The notes under the pieces: generated by a model
Database searches by the model: none
Told to the model about the DNA's origin: nothing
The model's input: only the letters and a program-made list of their open reading frames with translations
DNA from: Labrys miyagiensis
Lineage (GTDB): Bacteria; Pseudomonadota; Alphaproteobacteria; Rhizobiales; Labraceae
DNA length: 64,000 nucleotides
Direction of reading: 5' to 3'
Assembly (NCBI RefSeq): GCF_030160835.1
Contig: NZ_BSPC01000069.1
Coordinates: 186,001-250,000 of the forward strand
Shown: positions 9,382-17,760 of the stretch, in pieces
Layout: each line of letters starts with the position of its first letter
Position numbering within the stretch: the first letter of the stretch is position 1
Made by a program: the position numbers and the translations under genes

Positions 9382-10170
9382 CTACCGCCCCTTCCACACC
9401 GGCGCGCGCTTCTCGACGAAGGCCTTTGCGCCCTCGCGGGAATCCTCCGAGAGCTGCATGGCCCGATGGGCAGGCACCTTGCCGGCGGCGACGTGTTCAT
9501 AGGCCTCGCGCACGCCCATGCCTTCGGTGACTGCGAGGATGGCCTTGACGGCGGCGATGGAGAGCGGGGCGTTGGCGGCGATGGTGTCGGCGAGCTGGCG
9601 CGCGGTCGCCATCAGGCGGCTGATCGGCACCACCGCGTTGGCGAGGCCCCAGCCGTGCGCCTCCCGCGCCGTGAAGCGCCGGCCGGTGAGCAGCAGCTCG
9701 GTGGCGATGGCGAGCGGGATGCGACGCGGCAGGCGCTGGATGCCGCCGGCATCGGCCACGAGGCCGACCGTCACCTCGGAGAGGGCGAATTCGGCATGAT
9801 CGGCCACCACCAGGAGGTCGGCCGCCAGCGCCAGCTCGCAGCCGCCTGCGATGGCGACACCGTTCACCGCCGCGATCACCGGCTTGGTCAGGTCCCAGAA
9901 GGCGGTAAGGCCGGCAAAGCCGCCAGGGCCGAAATCGGTGTCGGGCTCCTCCTCGCCCGAGGCGGCGGCCTTGAGGTCCCAGCCGGCGGAGAAAATGCGC
10001 TCGCCCGCGCCGGTGAGAATGGCAACACGCAGATGGGGATCGTCCTGCAGGGTGCGGAAGGCGGCGTGGAGGGCCTTCGAGGTCGCCAGGTTGATGGCAT
10101 TGGCCTTGGGACGGTCCAGCGTGATTTCGAGCACCGCTCCGCGGCGTGCCAGTCTGACGGCTTCGGTCAT
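9382..10170 (-). CDS. caiD: Crotonase-family hydratase, CaiD-like (crotonobetainyl-CoA hydratase type)
   Basis: 262 residues, with close motif-level agreement to CaiD: LEITLDRPKANAI near the start, then FSAGWDLKAAASGEE, DFGPGGFAGLT and a C-terminal FVEKRAPVWKGR. These are features of CaiD beyond the general crotonase fold. CaiD hydrates crotonobetainyl-CoA to carnitinyl-CoA in carnitine metabolism; here the true substrate could be another enoyl-CoA. A good GAGGAAGC ribosome-binding site precedes the ATG. It lies downstream of an acyl-CoA synthetase and near an acyl-CoA dehydrogenase, consistent with CoA-thioester catabolism. Confidence 0.82.
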   Translation of the reverse strand: MTEAVRLARRGAVLEITLDRPKANAINLATSKALHAAFRTLQDDPHLRVAILTGAGERIFSAGWDLKAAASGEEEPDTDFGPGGFAGLTAFWDLTKPVIAAVNGVAIAGGCELALAADLLVVADHAEFALSEVTVGLVADAGGIQRLPRRIPLAIATELLLTGRRFTAREAHGWGLANAVVPISRLMATARQLADTIAANAPLSIAAVKAILAVTEGMGVREAYEHVAAGKVPAHRAMQLSEDSREGAKAFVEKRAPVWKGR

Positions 10171-10183
10171 GTTGCTTCCTCAC

Positions 10184-10291
10184 TGGGAGCGCGGACATCC
10201 TGTCCGCATCGTGGAAACGTAGCGGTTGCGGGATGGGAAGAGGCGGACATCGCGACATGCGAGCATGTCGCTGTGATGTCCGCGATCCCAG
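10184..10291. repeat. Variable-stem palindromic repeat, locus 1
   Basis: TGGGAGCGCGGACATCctgTCCGC begins the element and a complementary GATGTCCGCGATCCCA ends it. GTGGAAACG lies in the loop side, and an inner hairpin CGCGACATGCgagcatgtcg is nested inside. It sits between the synthetase stop and the caiD start. The shared outer words (GGAGCGCGG and TTGGAAACG) link it to the other members of the family. Confidence 0.8.
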
Positions 10292-10293
10292 GG

Positions 10294-12360
10294 TCAGTCG
10301 ATCATCCGGATCAGCGCATCCGCTGCCACCGCTCCCCGCCCTTCCGGCAGCACGAAGAGCGGATTGACGTCCAGCTCCACCAGCTTGTCGGCATGGCGTT
10401 CGGCGAAATCGGCGATGGCGAGGACGGCCTTGATGGCGCCGTGGATGTCGCCGCGCGGCTTGCCGCGGAAGCCTTCGAGCAGGCGCGCCATGCGCAGGCC
10501 CATCAGCTTCTCGCGGATTTCCTCCGGCGTTGTCGGCAGCAGCATCACGGCCGCGTCCTGCAGCATTTCAACCAGCACGCCGCCGGCACCCACCGTCAGG
10601 GTCGGCCCGAATTGCGGGTCGCGCACCACGCCGACGATCAGCTCGGCCACCGCCCCTTCCACCATGCGCTCGACCAGGAAGCGGTCGCCCAGATGCGACA
10701 TGGAGGCGACGGCGTCGGTGACATCGGCACGCGAGCGCAGGCCGAGCCGGACGCCGCCGACATCCGACTTGTGGGCGATCTTGTCGCTGTGGATCTTGAT
10801 CGCCACCGGAAAGCCGAGCGCCGCGGCGGTGGAGGCCGCCTCCACCGTGCCGGCGATGCGGCTCGGCGGCAGCTCCAGGCCGTGACGGCCGAGGAGATGC
10901 TTGGACTCATATTCCGAGAGCACGCGCGCCTTGCTGACGTCGATGCGGTTGACCGTCTTCAGCGGCACCAGCCCATTGGCGCGGGTGCGGGCAGCAGTGA
11001 AATCGGCACCATGGACGATGGCGGTGAGAGCCTCGCCCATGCCCTGCATCGGCAACACGCCATCGGCAAGCAGTGCCTTGGCGTCTTCCTCCATCATGTT
11101 CTCGGGCAAGGACGAGACCACGGCCGCGCGGGCACCGGAGGCCTTCACTGCCTTGGTGATCGCCGCCCGCGCCGCGGCAAAGCCGCCATCCGGCACCAGG
11201 CCGCGATCGGTGCGCGGCTGGTCGAGCACCAGCATGCTGAGATCGAAGCCCGAGCGCAGCATCTCGGTGAACAGGGTCGTGTTGGCCGGCTCGTCGCCCC
11301 AGATATAGGTGTGATAGTCGAGCGGGTTGGCGACATGCACCTTCTCAGTGAGAAGTTCCTGCATGCGCGTGGCGTTTTTTTCGGGGATCGGCGCGAATTC
11401 GAGACCGCGATCGGCTGCAAGATCGGCGATCAGCCCCGCCTCGCCGCCCGAGCAGCTCATCGAGGAGATGCGCCGGCCGGGCAGGCCGCCGAACAGGTGC
11501 ATGAGCTTCAGCGTCTCGACGAGGGAAGGCACGTCGACAACACGGGAAATGCCATAGCGGGCGAAGAGTGCGTCATAGAGCGCGTCGGCGCCGGCAAGGG
11601 AGGAGGTGTGGCTCATCGCCATCTCCGCACCGAGCTTGGAGCGGCCCGTCTTCAGCACCACCAGCGGCACGCCCTTTTCCAGGGCCTTGATGGCGGCGGT
11701 CGAAAACAGGCCGACATCGTCGATGGACTCGATATGGATGCCGATGGCAGAGACGCGCTCGTCGGCGAGCAGCGCCTCGATATAGTCGCCATGGTCGCCG
11801 ATCGCCTTGTTGCCGACAGCGATGACATAGGCGATCGGCAGGCCGCGCCGCTGCATGGTGATGTTGAGGGCGATGTTGCCGGATTGGGTGATGATGGCGA
11901 CGCCCCTCTCCACGCGCTCGGCGCCATGGGTGTCGGGCCAGAGCACGCAGCCATCGAGCAGATTGAGCACGCCGTAGCAGTTCGGCCCGACAATAGGCAT
12001 GCCCTTGGCGACTTCGATCAGCCGCTCCTGCAGGGCCACGCCATCTCCGCCTTCTTCCGCGAAGCCCGAGGCATAGCAGACCGCCGCACCAGCGCCACGC
12101 TCGGCGAGGGCAGCGACAACCTCAACGGTCGGTTCGCGCGGCGTCGCCACGAACACGGCATCGGGTGCCTCCGGCAGGTCGGCCACGGTCCTGTAGGCCT
12201 TGTGGCCGGCAATCTCGGTCTTTTCGGGATGAATCGGCCAGATCGGGCCGGCATAGCCGATGCGATCGCATTCACGGATGATGACAGAGGCCAGGCGCCC
12301 GCCGGCCACGGCGATGTGGCGGGGCTTCAGGAGGCGGCGGAGGCCATCGACGACGGACAT
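10294..12360 (-). CDS. ADP-forming acetate--CoA ligase family acyl-CoA synthetase
   Basis: 688 residues, a fused alpha-beta NDP-forming acyl-CoA synthetase. An N-terminal CoA-binding Rossmann domain (LLKPRHIAVAGG, then GYAGPIWPIHPEK) spans about 1-130, followed by succinyl-CoA-ligase-like domains to about 440 and a C-terminal ATP-grasp domain from about 470 (ELPPSRIAGTVEAASTAAA, VAIKIHSDKIAHKSDVGGV). Family members interconvert an acid, CoA and ATP with the acyl-CoA, ADP and phosphate. Its place just upstream of the CaiD-like gene on the same strand suggests it activates the acid used by the hydratase and dehydrogenase. The substrate is not evident. Confidence 0.88.
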   Translation of the reverse strand: MSVVDGLRRLLKPRHIAVAGGRLASVIIRECDRIGYAGPIWPIHPEKTEIAGHKAYRTVADLPEAPDAVFVATPREPTVEVVAALAERGAGAAVCYASGFAEEGGDGVALQERLIEVAKGMPIVGPNCYGVLNLLDGCVLWPDTHGAERVERGVAIITQSGNIALNITMQRRGLPIAYVIAVGNKAIGDHGDYIEALLADERVSAIGIHIESIDDVGLFSTAAIKALEKGVPLVVLKTGRSKLGAEMAMSHTSSLAGADALYDALFARYGISRVVDVPSLVETLKLMHLFGGLPGRRISSMSCSGGEAGLIADLAADRGLEFAPIPEKNATRMQELLTEKVHVANPLDYHTYIWGDEPANTTLFTEMLRSGFDLSMLVLDQPRTDRGLVPDGGFAAARAAITKAVKASGARAAVVSSLPENMMEEDAKALLADGVLPMQGMGEALTAIVHGADFTAARTRANGLVPLKTVNRIDVSKARVLSEYESKHLLGRHGLELPPSRIAGTVEAASTAAALGFPVAIKIHSDKIAHKSDVGGVRLGLRSRADVTDAVASMSHLGDRFLVERMVEGAVAELIVGVVRDPQFGPTLTVGAGGVLVEMLQDAAVMLLPTTPEEIREKLMGLRMARLLEGFRGKPRGDIHGAIKAVLAIADFAERHADKLVELDVNPLFVLPEGRGAVAADALIRMID

Positions 12361-12545
12361 AAAACGGACCTATGGGCAGGAAAGCGTGCTGAGAGCGCGA
12401 ACGCTAAAGGCGGGGTTCTTGTTACAAGGTTGACGATGGTGCGCTTTTCGTCAATTGCTCTATCTTGAAGTAAGATTCTTGGCTACGGTCGCACGCTACG
12501 TGGTATGGTGTTCAAAGGTAACACCAGTGAATAGCTAAGATTCCG

Positions 12546-12824
12546 ATGCAATCCACTACAAGCGTCAAGCTCGACACCGCCGTCAGAGAGCGCATGCAGC
12601 GCCTCGCCTCGGCGCGCCAGCGCAGCACTCATTGGCTGATGCGCGAAGCCATCGAGCAATATCTCGAACGGGAGGAGCAGCGCGAGCGCCTGCGGCAGGA
12701 GACGCTGGCGGCTTGGGAACAGTACCAAGCCACAGGGCTCCATGTCACGGCCGAGGAAGCCGATGCATGGCTTGCGAAGCTGGAGGCGGGCGAAGACGTG
12801 GACCCGCCTGAATGCCACACCTAG
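12546..12824 (+). CDS. Ribbon-helix-helix (CopG-like) antitoxin
   Basis: 92 residues. TTSVKLDTAVRERMQRLA, then STHWLMREAIEQYLEREE, is a ribbon-helix-helix DNA-binding domain: one strand and two helices. An acidic C-terminal tail (LEAGEDVDPPECHT) is suited to toxin binding. The gene overlaps the following toxin gene by 13 bases, so the pair is translationally coupled. The ribosome-binding site is weak. It lies on the plus strand among minus-strand catabolic genes, which suggests insertion into that cluster. Confidence 0.87.
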   Translation: MQSTTSVKLDTAVRERMQRLASARQRSTHWLMREAIEQYLEREEQRERLRQETLAAWEQYQATGLHVTAEEADAWLAKLEAGEDVDPPECHT

Positions 12825-13102
12825 TCTGGTCGCCTCGTGCCTTGAGCGAAGTCTCCCGGCTCCATCGCTTTCTTGCGTCCAAGAATCCAAACGCTGCGAA
12901 ACGAGCGGTCGCAGCCATCCGACAAGGCGTGCGGCTGCTGAGCGAGCAGCCGGAAATTGGCCGGTTGATCGACGATCACCCCGTTGAAATTCGTGAATGG
13001 CCGATCGGCTTCGGAGCATGGGGCTATATTGTCCGCTATCGTTACGCTCAGCAGAGCATCGTTATCCTCGCGGTGAGAGCCGGCCGGGAGGCTGGTTTCT
13101 GA
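12812..13102 (+). CDS. RelE/ParE-family toxin
   Basis: 96 residues. WSPRALSEVSRLHRFLASK, then LLSEQPEIGRLIDD, then GAWGYIVRYRYAQQSIVILAVRAGREAGF follows the ParE/RelE toxin pattern, including the C-terminal strand and HxREAGF-like ending in which Gly replaces His. It overlaps the end of the antitoxin gene. It ends 3 bases before the convergent acyl-CoA dehydrogenase stop, so the module occupies exactly the gap between two minus-strand genes. Confidence 0.88.
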   Translation: MPHLVWSPRALSEVSRLHRFLASKNPNAAKRAVAAIRQGVRLLSEQPEIGRLIDDHPVEIREWPIGFGAWGYIVRYRYAQQSIVILAVRAGREAGF

Positions 13103-13105
13103 AGC

Positions 13106-14284
13106 TCAACGCCCCTCACGCGGGCGCAGCATCTGGCGGGCGATGATCAGGCGCTGGATCTCGCTGGTGCCGTCCCAGATGCGCTCGACGCGGGCGTCCT
13201 TCCACCAGCCGGCGATGGGAAGCGTGTCCATCAGGCCCATGCCGCCGAAAGTCTGAATGGCGCGGTCGGTCAGCTTGCCGAGCATTTCGGAAGCGGCGAG
13301 TTTGGCCATGGCGAAATCGGCGTCCGTCGCCTTGCCCTGATCGAGCAGCCAGGCGGCGCGCAGAGTGAGGAGGTCGGCCGCTTCCAGCTCCACCGCGAGG
13401 TCGGCGAGCGGGAAGGACACACCCTGGAATTGCGAGATCGGCTGGCCGAACTGCTTGCGCTGGCCGGCCCAGGCGAGCGTCTCCTCCATCACGCGGCGGG
13501 CGCGGCCGACGGAAGTGGCGGCCACCGTGAGGCGGGTGGCGCCGAGCCATTCGCTCATCAGGTCGAAACCCTTGCCTTCCTCGCCGAGGAGCTGGTCGGC
13601 CGCAACCACGCAATCGTCGAAGTAGAGCTCGCAATTGTGGTAGCCGCGATGCGAGAGCGCATGCGGGCCGGGCCGCACCGTGAGGCCGGGCGTGTCCTTG
13701 TCGACCAGGAAACCCGAAATCTGGTTGCGCGGGCCGCGCTTGGTCTCCTCGGTGCCGGTGACGGCGAAGAGGATGATGAAATCGGCCTTGTCGGCATGGG
13801 AAATGAAATGCTTCTGGCCGTTGATGACATAGCTGTCGCCCAATTTGGCGTCATGTCGGCGGACGGCCTTGGTCTTCATCGAGCGCACGTCGGAACCAGC
13901 GCCAGGCTCGGTCATCGCCAGGCAGTCGACGCGATCGCCGCGCACGGCCGGCAGCAGCCAGCGCTCGCGCTGCGCACCCGTACAGCCCTGCAGGATGTTG
14001 GAGGGGCGGGCCACAACCATCTGCAGCGCGTAATTGGCGCGACCGAGCTCGCGTTCCAGCAGCGCCAGGCCGACAGCATCGAGCCCGCCGCCGCCGACCT
14101 CGACCGGCATGTTGGCGGCATAGAGGCCAAGCTCGATCGCCTTCCTCTTGATCTCGGCGGCGAGATTATCAGGAACCTCGTCGGTCTTCTCGACCAGCGC
14201 CTCGTGGGGATAGAGTTCCTCCTCGACAAAGCGGCGGACCGTCTCGACCAGCATGTCCTGCTCTTCGGTCAACGCGAACTGCAT
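13106..14284 (-). CDS. Acyl-CoA dehydrogenase
   Basis: 392 residues with the complete acyl-CoA dehydrogenase fold: an N-terminal helical domain, a middle beta domain (DCLAMTEPGAGSDV near 125, INGQKHFISHADKADF) and a C-terminal domain (QFGQPISQFQGV, FGGMGLMD, DGTSEIQRLIIARQ). These FAD enzymes oxidise acyl-CoA to enoyl-CoA. The position usually held by the catalytic Glu in YEGT reads WDGT here, an Asp found in some subfamilies. GGGGAGAG precedes the ATG. With the CaiD-like hydratase and the synthetase it could form a short acyl-CoA oxidation route, now split by the toxin-antitoxin pair. Confidence 0.88.
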   Translation of the reverse strand: MQFALTEEQDMLVETVRRFVEEELYPHEALVEKTDEVPDNLAAEIKRKAIELGLYAANMPVEVGGGGLDAVGLALLERELGRANYALQMVVARPSNILQGCTGAQRERWLLPAVRGDRVDCLAMTEPGAGSDVRSMKTKAVRRHDAKLGDSYVINGQKHFISHADKADFIILFAVTGTEETKRGPRNQISGFLVDKDTPGLTVRPGPHALSHRGYHNCELYFDDCVVAADQLLGEEGKGFDLMSEWLGATRLTVAATSVGRARRVMEETLAWAGQRKQFGQPISQFQGVSFPLADLAVELEAADLLTLRAAWLLDQGKATDADFAMAKLAASEMLGKLTDRAIQTFGGMGLMDTLPIAGWWKDARVERIWDGTSEIQRLIIARQMLRPREGR

Positions 14285-14305
14285 CGAAGCTCTCCCCTGA
14301 ATTCC

Positions 14306-14410
14306 TAGAGCAATGCGCGTTTACACGCAAACGCCCATTGCTCTAACTCTTTGTTTAAACGCGTCTTTGCGATTCTTGCCGATTCCGTCAAATCGCAAAA
14401 CGCTATAGCG
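14306..14410. repeat. RIME-like palindromic element, copy 1
   Basis: It begins TAGAGCAATGCGCGTTTACACGC, with a complementary arm AAACGCCCATTGCTCTAA. A second part reads AACGCGTCTTTGCGATTC and then TCAAATCGCAAAACGC. The same two-part layout recurs at 22161-22270 and 56132-56236, typical of rhizobial intergenic mosaic elements. It lies between the acyl-CoA dehydrogenase and the aruI-like gene. Confidence 0.8.
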
Positions 14411-14457
14411 ATCTTCCGTGATTTGCAGCGGCTAAAGCGTGCTAACCGCGACATCGA

Positions 14458-16050
14458 TCAGGCGTAATGCGACGCATCCATTTCGATGACCGTGGTAACC
14501 GGGTGCTTCGCAGCGGCCAGCATGGCGGCCTTCACCTCGCCCAGCGAGCAGGCTGCGACATGGGCGGCGCCGAAGGCCTTGGCGGCGGCGGCGAAGTCGG
14601 TGGCATGCAGCTTCACGCCGAGCGGGGCGATCTGGTTGCGGACCATGTATTCCTCGATCTCGCCATAGCGCTGGTCGTTCCACAGCAGCACGATGATCGG
14701 CGCGCCGGCATCGGCGGCGCTGGCAAGTTCGGGCAAGGTGAACTGCAACCCGCCGTCACCGATGATGCAGACGACCGGCACATCGGGTCGCGCCACCTTG
14801 GCGCCGATCGCCGCCGGCAGGGCATAGCCGAGCGTGCCGAAGCCAGTGGCGGCGCTCATCCAGCGCCGCGGCGCCGGCGGCTCGGCCATGAAATTGCCGC
14901 CATAGCTCGCCGCGGTGGAATCGGCGGCGACCACGGCGTCCGGCAGCACCTGCCAGAGGGCCTCGAGCAGCGGGCGATGGCGCGTATAGCGTGGATCGGC
15001 GCCCTCCATGCGCGCGATGCGCAGTCGCTCCGCATAGGCACGGCCGTTGGGGACTGCCTCCACCAGGGGTGCCAGGGCGGCGGCGAAGGCGCCGGCATCG
15101 CCGACAACCGGCAGGGCCGAAGGGACATTGCGGTGGAGCTGGCGGGCGTCGATATCGACACGGATCACCGGACCGTTCAAGCCGAGGCCCTCATTGCCAT
15201 ACCAGAATTCGGTCTCGCCGAGTTCGGTGCCGAGCGCCAGGATAAGGTCGGCCTCGCCGATGGCGGCGTGCAGCGCCGATGTCAGCATGCAGCCGCCCGC
15301 CAGCAGCGGGTGGCCGGGAGGCAGGATGCCCTTGGCGTTGGCGGTGAGCAGGGTGGCGGCGCCGAGCCTGTCGATCAGGCCTCGCACGGCCTGCGCCCCG
15401 AGCACACAGCCCCCGCCCGCGATCACCAGCGGGTTGCTCGCCCCGGCGATCAGGGCTGCTGCGGCCTCGACATCGCCGGCGGCGGGCGGCGGCGGGCCGG
15501 CGGGCTTGCGCAGGGACGTAACCGGGCCGGAGAAAGGCTCAGACAGGAGATCGATCGGGATCTCGATCAGCACCGGGCCGGGGCGGGCGGAAGCGAGGAA
15601 GGCGAAGGCCTCGTCGAGGGCGGGGATGAGCTGCTCGCCCGTCAGCACCGTCAGCGCCAAAGCCGAGACCTCGCGGCCAACCACCGACTGGCCGCGCAAT
15701 TCATGCAGCCGCCCCTCGCCGCGCCCGAGCGTGGCGCGCGGGTTCAGCGTGGTGATCACCAGCATGGGGATGGAGTCGGCCAGCGCCTGGCCCATGGCGG
15801 TGGCGATGTTGAGCAGGCCCGGCCCGGTGACGATGAAGCAGGCGGCGGGCTTGCCACTGGCCCTGGCATAGCCGTCGGCCATGAAGCCGGCGCCCTGTTC
15901 ATGGCGTGGCGTGATATGGGTCAGCCCCGAACCCGGCAGGCCGCGATAGAGCTCCACCGTATGCACGCCGGGGATGCCGAAGACCGTATCGATGCCGCGC
16001 TCGACCAGAAGCTGCGGGATGAGCGTGCCGAGATGCGGATGATCGGTCAT
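14458..16050 (-). CDS. aruI: ThDP-dependent decarboxylase, AruI-like (5-guanidino-2-oxopentanoate decarboxylase type)
   Basis: 530 residues of the acetolactate-synthase-like superfamily. The N-terminal domain carries the catalytic Glu context HITPRHEQGAGFMADGYAR near 45-65. The C-terminal ThDP-binding motif IIGDGGLQFTLPELASA, followed by LLWNDQRYGEIEEYM, lies near 430-470. Family members next to an AruH-type transaminase decarboxylate 2-ketoarginine to 4-guanidinobutyraldehyde in the arginine transaminase pathway. I start at the Met followed by TDHPHLG because AGGGGGG lies just upstream and the earlier frame runs into a repeat. It follows aruH on the same strand, separated by the repeat at 16060-16264. 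Other 2-oxo acids are possible substrates. Confidence 0.75.
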   Translation of the reverse strand: MTDHPHLGTLIPQLLVERGIDTVFGIPGVHTVELYRGLPGSGLTHITPRHEQGAGFMADGYARASGKPAACFIVTGPGLLNIATAMGQALADSIPMLVITTLNPRATLGRGEGRLHELRGQSVVGREVSALALTVLTGEQLIPALDEAFAFLASARPGPVLIEIPIDLLSEPFSGPVTSLRKPAGPPPPAAGDVEAAAALIAGASNPLVIAGGGCVLGAQAVRGLIDRLGAATLLTANAKGILPPGHPLLAGGCMLTSALHAAIGEADLILALGTELGETEFWYGNEGLGLNGPVIRVDIDARQLHRNVPSALPVVGDAGAFAAALAPLVEAVPNGRAYAERLRIARMEGADPRYTRHRPLLEALWQVLPDAVVAADSTAASYGGNFMAEPPAPRRWMSAATGFGTLGYALPAAIGAKVARPDVPVVCIIGDGGLQFTLPELASAADAGAPIIVLLWNDQRYGEIEEYMVRNQIAPLGVKLHATDFAAAAKAFGAAHVAACSLGEVKAAMLAAAKHPVTTVIEMDASHYA

Positions 16051-16059
16051 AGACCCCCC

Positions 16060-16264
16060 TGGAGCGCGGACTTCCAGTCCGCTTTTTGGAAACACTGACT
16101 TTTATAGTGGAGAGCGCGCCCTTCCTGGGATCGCAGGCATCCTTGCCTGCTCTTGGAAACGATGCGCTCGCAGGAGAGAAACGAGGAGTGGCGGTCTCCG
16201 ACCGCCATTCTAGGAAAGGAGGGGCTTGGGGCAGGGAAGATGGCGGTCGGAGACCGCCACTCCA
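16060..16264. repeat. Variable-stem palindromic repeat, locus 2 (compound)
   Basis: Three different short palindromes stand in tandem: GCGGACTTCCAGTCCGC, GCAGGCATCCTTGCCTGC and GGCGGTCTCCGACCGCC, the last repeated in inverted form before the aruH stop. TTGGAAAC follows the first two. The element separates aruH from aruI and reaches to the last bases of aruH. Confidence 0.82.
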
Positions 16265-17452
16265 TTACGCCGCCTTGCCCTGCGTTAGACGGATCGCCAG
16301 ACGCACCATGCGGGCTGCCGCCTCGCGCAGCTGGTCGGCATCGGCGCTGAGGCTGACGCGGATATGCCCCGCCGCCTGCTGGCCGAAGGAACTGCCCGGC
16401 ATCACCGCGACATTCTCCTCGTTCAGCAGCCGCCAGGCGAAGTTCTCTCCGTCCAGGCCCGTGCCTGTCACGTCCACCATGGCGAACATGCCGCCCTCCG
16501 GCTTCGAGCAACGCAAGCCCGGCGCGTTGGCGAGGACCTCGGGCAGGATCTCGGCGCGGCTGCGGAAGCTCTCGACCATCTTGGCGCATTCGTCGAACTC
16601 GGCGCTGAGCGCGAAGGCGGCCATGTCCTGGATGAAGGGCTGGCCACCGAACAGCATCATTTCAGAGAGCGGCAGCATGCGCTCGATGAAATCGACCGGC
16701 CCGACGCACCAGCCGGCACGCATGCCCGGCAGCATGTGGGATTTGGAGATCGAGGAGACCACCACCGTGCGCTCCGCCGCCTCCGGCATGTCGAAGGGGG
16801 AGACGAAGGGCGAGCCATAGGCCATGGTCTCGTAGACCTCGTCGGAGACGATCCAGAGGTCATGGCGCACGCAGACATCGACGATGGCGGCGATTTCGTC
16901 ATGCGTCAGCGTGGCGCCGGTGGGATTGTGCGGCGAGTTGAGCAACAGCACGCGCGAGCGCGGCGTGATGCGGGCTTCGAGATCCTCGGCCTGCAGATGG
17001 AAGCCCTTGGCCGGATCGAGCGGCACCAGCACCATATCAGCGCCGCTGGCGCGGATCACGCCCTCATAGGTGGCATAGAGCGGGTCGCCCACCAGCACCT
17101 CGTTGCCTGCCTCCGCCAGCGCGGAGATGACGGTATAGAGCGCCGTCTGCGTGCCCGGCATATAGGCGGCATTGTCGGTGGTGATGGCGCGGCCGGTGCG
17201 CCTGGCATATTTGGCGGCGATCGCCTCCAGCACGGAGGTCTCCCCGCGCCCGCCCGAATATTTGGTGCGGCGGGCCTGGAGGCTCGCGATGGCGGCGTCG
17301 ATCAGGGCCTGCGGGGCAGGCGTATCCGGCTCGCCGATGGCAAGCTCGATGATATCATGGCCGGAGAGGACCCGGCGGCGAGCCTCGCGATGCACGGCCC
17401 ATTTCGCGGCGCCCAAATCAGCCAGACGATCGGTGACGGAAGCAAAACGCAC
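16265..17452 (-). CDS. aruH: PLP-dependent aminotransferase, AruH-like (arginine--pyruvate transaminase type)
   Basis: 395 residues, matching the length of AruH. The fold-type I class I/II aminotransferase motifs are present: NSPHNPTGATLTHDEIA near 175, the PLP lysine motif SSISKSHMLPGMRAGW near 235, and GGMFAMVDVTGTGL near 335. AruH transfers the amino group of arginine to pyruvate. I chose the GTG at 17452 because CAGGAG lies 6 bases upstream and the protein then begins RFASVTDRLADLGA, like AruH. It is the first gene of an aruH-aruI pair and is divergent from a NUDIX-type regulator. Substrate assignment rests on motif similarity and pairing. Confidence 0.77.
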   Translation of the reverse strand: MRFASVTDRLADLGAAKWAVHREARRRVLSGHDIIELAIGEPDTPAPQALIDAAIASLQARRTKYSGGRGETSVLEAIAAKYARRTGRAITTDNAAYMPGTQTALYTVISALAEAGNEVLVGDPLYATYEGVIRASGADMVLVPLDPAKGFHLQAEDLEARITPRSRVLLLNSPHNPTGATLTHDEIAAIVDVCVRHDLWIVSDEVYETMAYGSPFVSPFDMPEAAERTVVVSSISKSHMLPGMRAGWCVGPVDFIERMLPLSEMMLFGGQPFIQDMAAFALSAEFDECAKMVESFRSRAEILPEVLANAPGLRCSKPEGGMFAMVDVTGTGLDGENFAWRLLNEENVAVMPGSSFGQQAAGHIRVSLSADADQLREAAARMVRLAIRLTQGKAA

Positions 17453-17735
17453 GACACACTCCTGCAGAAAACCCCGGCAGGTCCGGACAACCGTCACGGA
17501 CGCTGGGAAAGATTGGGAATCGAAAGTGGACATGGCTGGGCTCGCGTCACTGCGCGAATTGCCCCGACTTCCTCCGTCGACTCTTCTGATATGGGCAAGC
17601 GGATATCACGACGCGCGATCCAGTGTAACCCCCAAGACTTCTGCACCCCAATGGCATTCTGCCCGTGTGCGCGGCCGGCTGGATGACGCACGACGCCGTC
17701 GTCACTGCCGTTTGCGACATCGGGAATTGCAAGTT

Positions 17736-17753
17736 GCATAGTGTATCTTATGC
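17736..17753. promoter_or_regulatory. Candidate operator before the NUDIX-type regulator
   Basis: GCATAgtgtatctTATGC is an inverted repeat with 5-base arms ending 7 bases before the regulator ATG, inside the 308-base divergent aruH/regulator intergenic region. Its position fits autorepression. The arms are short and chance cannot be excluded. I see no other clear element in this intergenic region. Confidence 0.3.
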
Positions 17754-17760
17754 TGAGCCC

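Noticed and set aside
9466-12468. A 1000-codon open frame on the plus strand
   Set aside because: It lies antisense to the CaiD-like and acyl-CoA synthetase genes, which have complete domains. Its protein is rich in His, Arg and Gly with no fold, a typical shadow of high-GC codon bias.
12483-13019. 178-codon minus-strand frame over the second toxin-antitoxin pair
   Set aside because: It is antisense to two recognisable genes and has no family features.
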